A stretch of 64,000 bases of DNA from Rhodococcus qingshengii (GTDB lineage: Bacteria > Actinomycetota > Actinomycetes > Mycobacteriales > Mycobacteriaceae): assembly GCF_021025955.1 (NCBI RefSeq), contig NZ_JAJNCL010000001.1, forward strand, positions 434,001-498,000, given 5' to 3'. Positions 60,362 through 64,000 of this stretch are shown piece by piece. How positions within the stretch are numbered: position 1 is the stretch's first letter; the number at the start of each line of letters is the position of its first letter. The notes under the pieces were generated by a model. That model was not told the DNA's origin, ran no database searches, and saw nothing but the letters and a program-made list of their open reading frames with translations. The position numbers and the translations under genes are program-made.

Positions 60362-61549
60362 ATGGCTCGTTTTCCGACTAGTGAGCGCTTCGTCCGTTGG
60401 AGCGCGGATCATGCTCGCGGTGTGGACATTTGCATTGCGACGGTTGCCGCACTGTTCAGCGTTGTCGTTGCGGTCGAGGCGAGTCCGCTTGCGGTGTTCA
60501 TCTCGCTGGGCATGACCGTTCCGCTGGCGTGGCGACGCTCACGGCCGGAACTCTCCGGCATGGTCATCGCGGCGTTCGCGGTTCTGCACGTGATCGTCAT
60601 CGGCAATACCCTGCTCGCGTCCGCCGTCGTGGTTCCCATCTCCCTGTACGCACTTGCTGCCTACGGCGCACGGTGGAGTTCTCTCACGGGCCTGGTGCTT
60701 GCGTTGCTCGGCTCGATTGCCGGGACCGTTCGATACTTCGGCTACAACGGAATCCCCGTGTCTTCGCAGGTCATGCAGTCCGTGGCCGTCATGATCTTCA
60801 TGCTCGCGGTCTGGGCGTTCGGTGATCTGCGCCGAGTGCGCACCAAACAGTTGGAAGGGCTGACCGAGCGCGCTCGGCTGCTCGAACTCGAGCGTGCGCA
60901 GGAAGCGGAAATTGCGACGATCAGCGAACGGTCGAGGATTGCGCGCGAGATGCACGACATCGTCGCCCACTCGTTGACCGTTGTCATCGCCCAGGCCGAC
61001 GGCGGACGCTACAGTGCGGCCAAGGATCCTCAGGCTGCAATTCAGGCACTCGAAACCATTGCCTCCACCGGGCGCCAGGCGTTGACCGACATGCGATCGC
61101 TTCTGTCCGTCCTGCGTGAGGACACACCACGCGATTTCTCGGTGATCCCGGGCGCCGGCGACATCGACAGTCTCTTCCACGAGTTGCGCAGCAGCGGACT
61201 CGATATCACCGTCAGCGTCAGCGGGGAACCGCGTGAACTCTCCGCCGGCGCGGGGTTGACGGCGTACCGCATCGTTCAGGAATCGCTGACGAACGTTCTC
61301 AAGCATGCCGGGCCGGGGGCGCAGGCGAGCGTCGAGATGACGTGGAGTGACACCGAACTCGTTCTCGGCATCACCGACGACGGACGAGGTGGCAGCGCCG
61401 CGCTGGTCGAATCGTCACCAGGCGGACAAGGATTGATCGGGATGGCCGAGCGCGCCAAACTGCACGGAGGCAAAGTCACCGCCGGACCGAAATCAGGCGG
61501 CGGATACAGCGTCCGGGCCGTCCTGCCATACGAACGAACGTCTGGGTAA
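60362..61549 (+). CDS. NarL-type sensor histidine kinase (HisKA_3)
   Basis: 395 residues. About five membrane helices fill the first 160 residues (e.g. ATVAALFSVVVAVEASPLAVFISLGM and VVVPISLYALAAYG). The HisKA_3 dimerisation domain has His198 in SRIAREMHDIVAHSLTVVI, and the HATPase has YRIVQESLTNVLKHAG and GQGLIGMAERAKLHGG. With no large extracytosolic domain it may sense a membrane signal such as envelope stress, as in DesK/LiaS-like kinases. The regulator gene follows 36 bases later, and an ABC transporter lies downstream as the possible target. Confidence 0.92.
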   Translation: MARFPTSERFVRWSADHARGVDICIATVAALFSVVVAVEASPLAVFISLGMTVPLAWRRSRPELSGMVIAAFAVLHVIVIGNTLLASAVVVPISLYALAAYGARWSSLTGLVLALLGSIAGTVRYFGYNGIPVSSQVMQSVAVMIFMLAVWAFGDLRRVRTKQLEGLTERARLLELERAQEAEIATISERSRIAREMHDIVAHSLTVVIAQADGGRYSAAKDPQAAIQALETIASTGRQALTDMRSLLSVLREDTPRDFSVIPGAGDIDSLFHELRSSGLDITVSVSGEPRELSAGAGLTAYRIVQESLTNVLKHAGPGAQASVEMTWSDTELVLGITDDGRGGSAALVESSPGGQGLIGMAERAKLHGGKVTAGPKSGGGYSVRAVLPYERTSG

Positions 61550-61585
61550 ACATGAAACGTCTGCGCAGGTCTTAAGGTGGGTGGC

Positions 61586-62278
61586 ATGGACGAACACGTG
61601 GCTCCGATCGCAGTTGCACTGATCGACGATCAACAGCTGGTCCGCGCCGGTTTCCGAATGGTCATCGACTCGCAGCCGGATCTGTCTGTGGTGGTCGAGG
61701 CATCGGACGGTCAGCAGGCGTTGACCGAGTTGGCCGCCCGTCATGTCGACGTTGTCCTGATGGATGTCCAGATGCCCAAGATGGACGGCATCGAGGCGAC
61801 ACGTCGGCTGCTGACCGACCCGAATGCGCCGAAGGTCGTGGTGCTCACCACCTTCGACAACGACGAGTACGTGATGTCCGCCATCAGGGCGGGCGCCAGC
61901 GGATTCCTGCTCAAGGACGTCCCACCTGAGCAGTTGCTCGACGCCATCCGCACTGTGCACCGCGGGGACGCGGTGATCGAGGCCAGGGCCACTCGGCGAC
62001 TGCTACAGCACGTCGGACCGCTCCTGGAAGGCTCGGCGCCCGAAGCGCAGTTGCCTGATGAGTTGACACCGCGCGAGGTCGAGGTGCTCGAGGCCATGGC
62101 GTACGGGCTGTCGAATTCGGAGATCGCCGCGAAATTCCACGTCTCCGAGACGACAGTGAAAACCCATGTCGGACGGGTTCTTTCGAAGACCCATTCACGT
62201 GATCGCGTGCAGGCAGTCGTCTTCGCTTTCCAGATCGGGCTTGTCCGGCGCGCAGACCTCCTCGGTACCGAGGGCTGA
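61586..62278 (+). CDS. LuxR/NarL-family response regulator
   Basis: 230 residues. The receiver has Asp14/Asp15, phosphorylated Asp60 in VLMDVQMPKMDG, Thr in VVLTTFD and Lys in FLLKDVPPEQL. The C-terminal helix-turn-helix is at about 165-225 (LTPREVEVLEAMAYGLSNSEIAAKFHVSETTVKTHV). The ATG at 61586 follows AAGGTGG at good spacing. It pairs with the kinase upstream. The 135 bases downstream (62279-62413) may contain the promoter of the ABC transporter it could regulate; no clear repeat operator was identified. Confidence 0.93.
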   Translation: MDEHVAPIAVALIDDQQLVRAGFRMVIDSQPDLSVVVEASDGQQALTELAARHVDVVLMDVQMPKMDGIEATRRLLTDPNAPKVVVLTTFDNDEYVMSAIRAGASGFLLKDVPPEQLLDAIRTVHRGDAVIEARATRRLLQHVGPLLEGSAPEAQLPDELTPREVEVLEAMAYGLSNSEIAAKFHVSETTVKTHVGRVLSKTHSRDRVQAVVFAFQIGLVRRADLLGTEG

Positions 62279-62413
62279 CGAGCAGCTCTGTTCAGTCCTA
62301 CCCCGGGATGACACCGGGCTTTCCAAGATCGCCCCGCGCTCCGACGCGGAGACCACTTGCGCTGCAATAACGTCGATTCCGTCATAGCGAGAAGCTTTAC
62401 GGAGGGCAAAAGA

Positions 62414-63211
62414 ATGCATGCGCACACCACGACGGAACCAGCCGAAGTGCCGGCGATCACTGCCCGCGGTGTCACCAAGGTGTACGGCACCGGTGAGACT
62501 ACGGTGCACGCGCTCGGCGGAGTCGACGTGGACTTCGGGCGCGAGCGGTTCACCGCGATCATGGGTCCGTCCGGCTCCGGAAAGTCGACGCTCATGCACT
62601 GCCTCGCCGGACTCGACACGGTCTCGGGTGGGCAGGTTTTCCTGGGCGACACCGAGGTCACAAAACTCGGCGACACGGAACTCACCGAACTGCGACGCGA
62701 GCGAATCGGGTTCGTCTTCCAGGCGTTCAACCTGCTGCCGGTGCTCACTGCTCGGGAGAACATGCTGCTGCCGATGAAGTTGGCGGGCAGTGAACCCTCG
62801 CCCGAGTGGATGGACGAGGTGATCGGCAAGCTGGGCCTGTCGCAGCGCCTCGATCACCTTCCGCACGAACTGTCGGGCGGTCAGCAGCAACGCGTAGCCG
62901 TCGCCCGCGCACTACTGCCGCAGCCCGACGTGATCTTTGCCGACGAGCCCACCGGCAACCTGGATTCACGTTCCGGGACAGAGGTTCTGGGGCTCTTGCG
63001 GACCAGTGTCCGGGAGACCGGTCAGACCGTCGTCATGGTGACGCACGATCCGGTGGCGGCGTCGTACGCGGACCGCGTCGTGTTGATCGCAGACGGGCGC
63101 ATCGCCGGCGAGATCGACGCTCCCACCGTCGACTCGGTGATCGGTGCCATGCGAGCCCTCGGTGCCGACGACCTGGCCGATGTTCCCGCAGCTTCGGGCG
63201 CACTGCGATGA
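62414..63211 (+). CDS. ABC transporter ATP-binding protein, MacB/LolD type
   Basis: 265 residues. Walker A GPSGSGKST is at about 57-65, the Q loop in VFQAFNLLPVLTARENM, the signature ELSGGQQQRVAVARALL, Walker B VIFADEPTGNLDS and the switch His in VMVTHDP. The family powers FtsX-type permeases exporting lipoproteins, peptides or antibiotics. The ATG at 62414 has GGAGGG 13 bases upstream. It overlaps the permease gene by four bases (ATGA) and lies behind a two-component pair, the common layout for envelope-stress or antimicrobial-peptide efflux. Confidence 0.93.
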   Translation: MHAHTTTEPAEVPAITARGVTKVYGTGETTVHALGGVDVDFGRERFTAIMGPSGSGKSTLMHCLAGLDTVSGGQVFLGDTEVTKLGDTELTELRRERIGFVFQAFNLLPVLTARENMLLPMKLAGSEPSPEWMDEVIGKLGLSQRLDHLPHELSGGQQQRVAVARALLPQPDVIFADEPTGNLDSRSGTEVLGLLRTSVRETGQTVVMVTHDPVAASYADRVVLIADGRIAGEIDAPTVDSVIGAMRALGADDLADVPAASGALR

Positions 63212-64000
63212 GGGGTCTGGCTTTTGCCCAGGCGCGGGCGCATGCCGGGCGCTATGTGGCGTCGATACTTGCCGTGGTGATCGCGGTCGGATACATCGTC
63301 GCGACTTTGACATTGAGCTCGACGGTTGACGCGAGTGTGAGCAAATCACTTGCGTCACAATATGAAACCACGGACGTTGTCGCCTCCGGTCCAGGCGTGA
63401 CGGAAGCCCTGCTGAGCGCAGTGCCGGGTGTCTCGGCGGTGGCCGACGACGTGTCGACGTATGTTCGTGTCGATTCCGAGGCAAAGGGTGCGTCCTACGG
63501 GGATGCGCTCTCGATCGCCGACAACCCCGAATTGCGTTGGGAGAAGCTGTCGGAGGGTTCGCTTCCTGTCGGTCTCGGTCAGGTGTTGGTGAGTGCGGAC
63601 TCCGGTATACCGGTGGGTGCTCGAATTACTGTCACGGCACGGGATTCGGCGGTGGGCGCCGCTGCACCCACTGCACAGGTTGTCGGACTGGTCGATCTCT
63701 CCGGTTCGGCGCAGCGCCTGGGCGGGATGAAAGTGTTCACCACTGCCGAGCAAGTGAGTGCGTGGGCCGGGGAGAGCGCCACACGTGAATTCCGCGTCGC
63801 CGGTGACGGCTCTCGCTCGCAGCAGCAGCTCGTGGATTCGGTTGAGAGCGCTTTGCCTGAGGACTCCACTGTGCTGACCGGAGAAGAAGCTACCGACAAC
63901 GCGGCAGCGGAGTACATGGGCGGCACCAAGATCCTCAGCACGGTACTGCTCGCCTTCGGCGCCATCGCCGTTGTTGTTGCCGCGCTGGTGATCGCCAATA
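63208..64000 (+). CDS. ABC transporter permease, FtsX/MacB type (cut by window end)
   Basis: The first 264 residues are present; the frame is open at 64000. A first membrane helix at about 14-36 (AGRYVASILAVVIAVGYIVATLTL) is followed by a large extracytosolic domain, and the next helix begins near residue 245 (ILSTVLLAFGAIAVVVAALVIA). This is the standard MacB-PCD/FtsX half-permease layout; full-length members run to about 400 or, when duplicated, 850 residues. It is translationally coupled to the ATPase gene by ATGA overlap. The exported substrate is unknown; antimicrobial peptide efflux is inferred from the two-component neighbours. Confidence 0.88.
   Translation, partial: MRGLAFAQARAHAGRYVASILAVVIAVGYIVATLTLSSTVDASVSKSLASQYETTDVVASGPGVTEALLSAVPGVSAVADDVSTYVRVDSEAKGASYGDALSIADNPELRWEKLSEGSLPVGLGQVLVSADSGIPVGARITVTARDSAVGAAAPTAQVVGLVDLSGSAQRLGGMKVFTTAEQVSAWAGESATREFRVAGDGSRSQQQLVDSVESALPEDSTVLTGEEATDNAAAEYMGGTKILSTVLLAFGAIAVVVAALVIAN

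Noticed and set aside
1-64000. tRNA or rRNA genes, CRISPR arrays, insertion sequences, prophage, riboswitches
   Set aside because: No cloverleaf, repeat-spacer array, transposase/integrase, phage structural gene or known aptamer was recognised on either strand by eye; a dedicated covariance-model search could still find small RNAs.

Overview
The window is a high-GC actinobacterial chromosome segment that looks like Rhodococcus (erythropolis/qingshengii-like). The reasons are the acyl-CoA carboxylase set (biotin carboxylase AccA3, carboxyltransferase AccD5, small epsilon subunit AccE5), several PapA-type acyltransferases, DUF222/13E12 proteins behind an actinobacterial SOS box, many GTG starts, and a backbone order that, from memory, runs parallel to the Mycobacterium tuberculosis Rv3275c-Rv3297 block (purE, purK, GtrA, PH-domain protein, birA, accD5, accE5, maf, sseA, sufE-like, accA3, lat, lrpA, pcd, lhr, nei). 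The genus call is inference. No rRNA, tRNA, CRISPR array, insertion sequence or prophage was seen, and no gene-free stretch exceeds 300 bases.

Layout. 0.2-5 kb: divergent glpK/glpD (glycerol use), an unrecognised gene and a GAF-ANTAR regulator. 5-9 kb: a LysR regulator divergent from an MHS-family transporter plus 3-hydroxybutyrate dehydrogenase, then an aldo/keto reductase gene broken by an apparent 8-base deletion. 9-13 kb: a beta-lactamase-fold lipoprotein with a Pro-rich membrane partner, a small membrane protein with a DUF2236/MpaB-like oxygenase, and a divergent TetR regulator. 13-18 kb: nei and lhr (DNA repair). 18-26 kb: a Dcu-type transporter; an operon of XRE-cupin regulator, acyl-CoA dehydrogenase and N-formylglutamate amidohydrolase-like protein; divergent from it a purine permease, 2-oxoglutarate/Fe(II) oxygenase and alpha/beta hydrolase. 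26-30.5 kb: lysine catabolism (lat, pcd, hglS) with an Lrp regulator. 30.5-37.2 kb: a six-gene purine-to-allantoin operon. 37.4-39.3 kb: a tyrosine phosphatase and three small genes. 39.4-50.3 kb: accA3, sseA/sufE, three PapA-like acyltransferases, a DHA2 exporter and a 13E12 protein. 50.4-60.3 kb: maf, accE5, accD5, birA, membrane proteins, a two-component pair, gtrA, purK, purE and a small HExxH protein. 60.4-64 kb: a second two-component pair and an ABC transporter cut by the window edge.

How genes work together. XDH and 8-oxoguanine deaminase both make urate, which uricase, HIU hydrolase and OHCU decarboxylase turn into allantoin. Lat and Pcd carry lysine to 2-aminoadipate, and HglS takes 2-oxoadipate to 2-hydroxyglutarate. 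BirA biotinylates the BCCP domain of AccA3, which with AccD5/AccE5 makes (methyl)malonyl-CoA for lipid synthesis, possibly including products of the PapA-like enzymes nearby. The most distinctive signals are the interlocked divergent promoters inside a 47-base inverted repeat (12285-12331), the LexA-type promoter at 48960-48987, the broken aldo/keto reductase gene, the PapA-like trio with exporter, and the uncharacterised permease/oxygenase/hydrolase operon.
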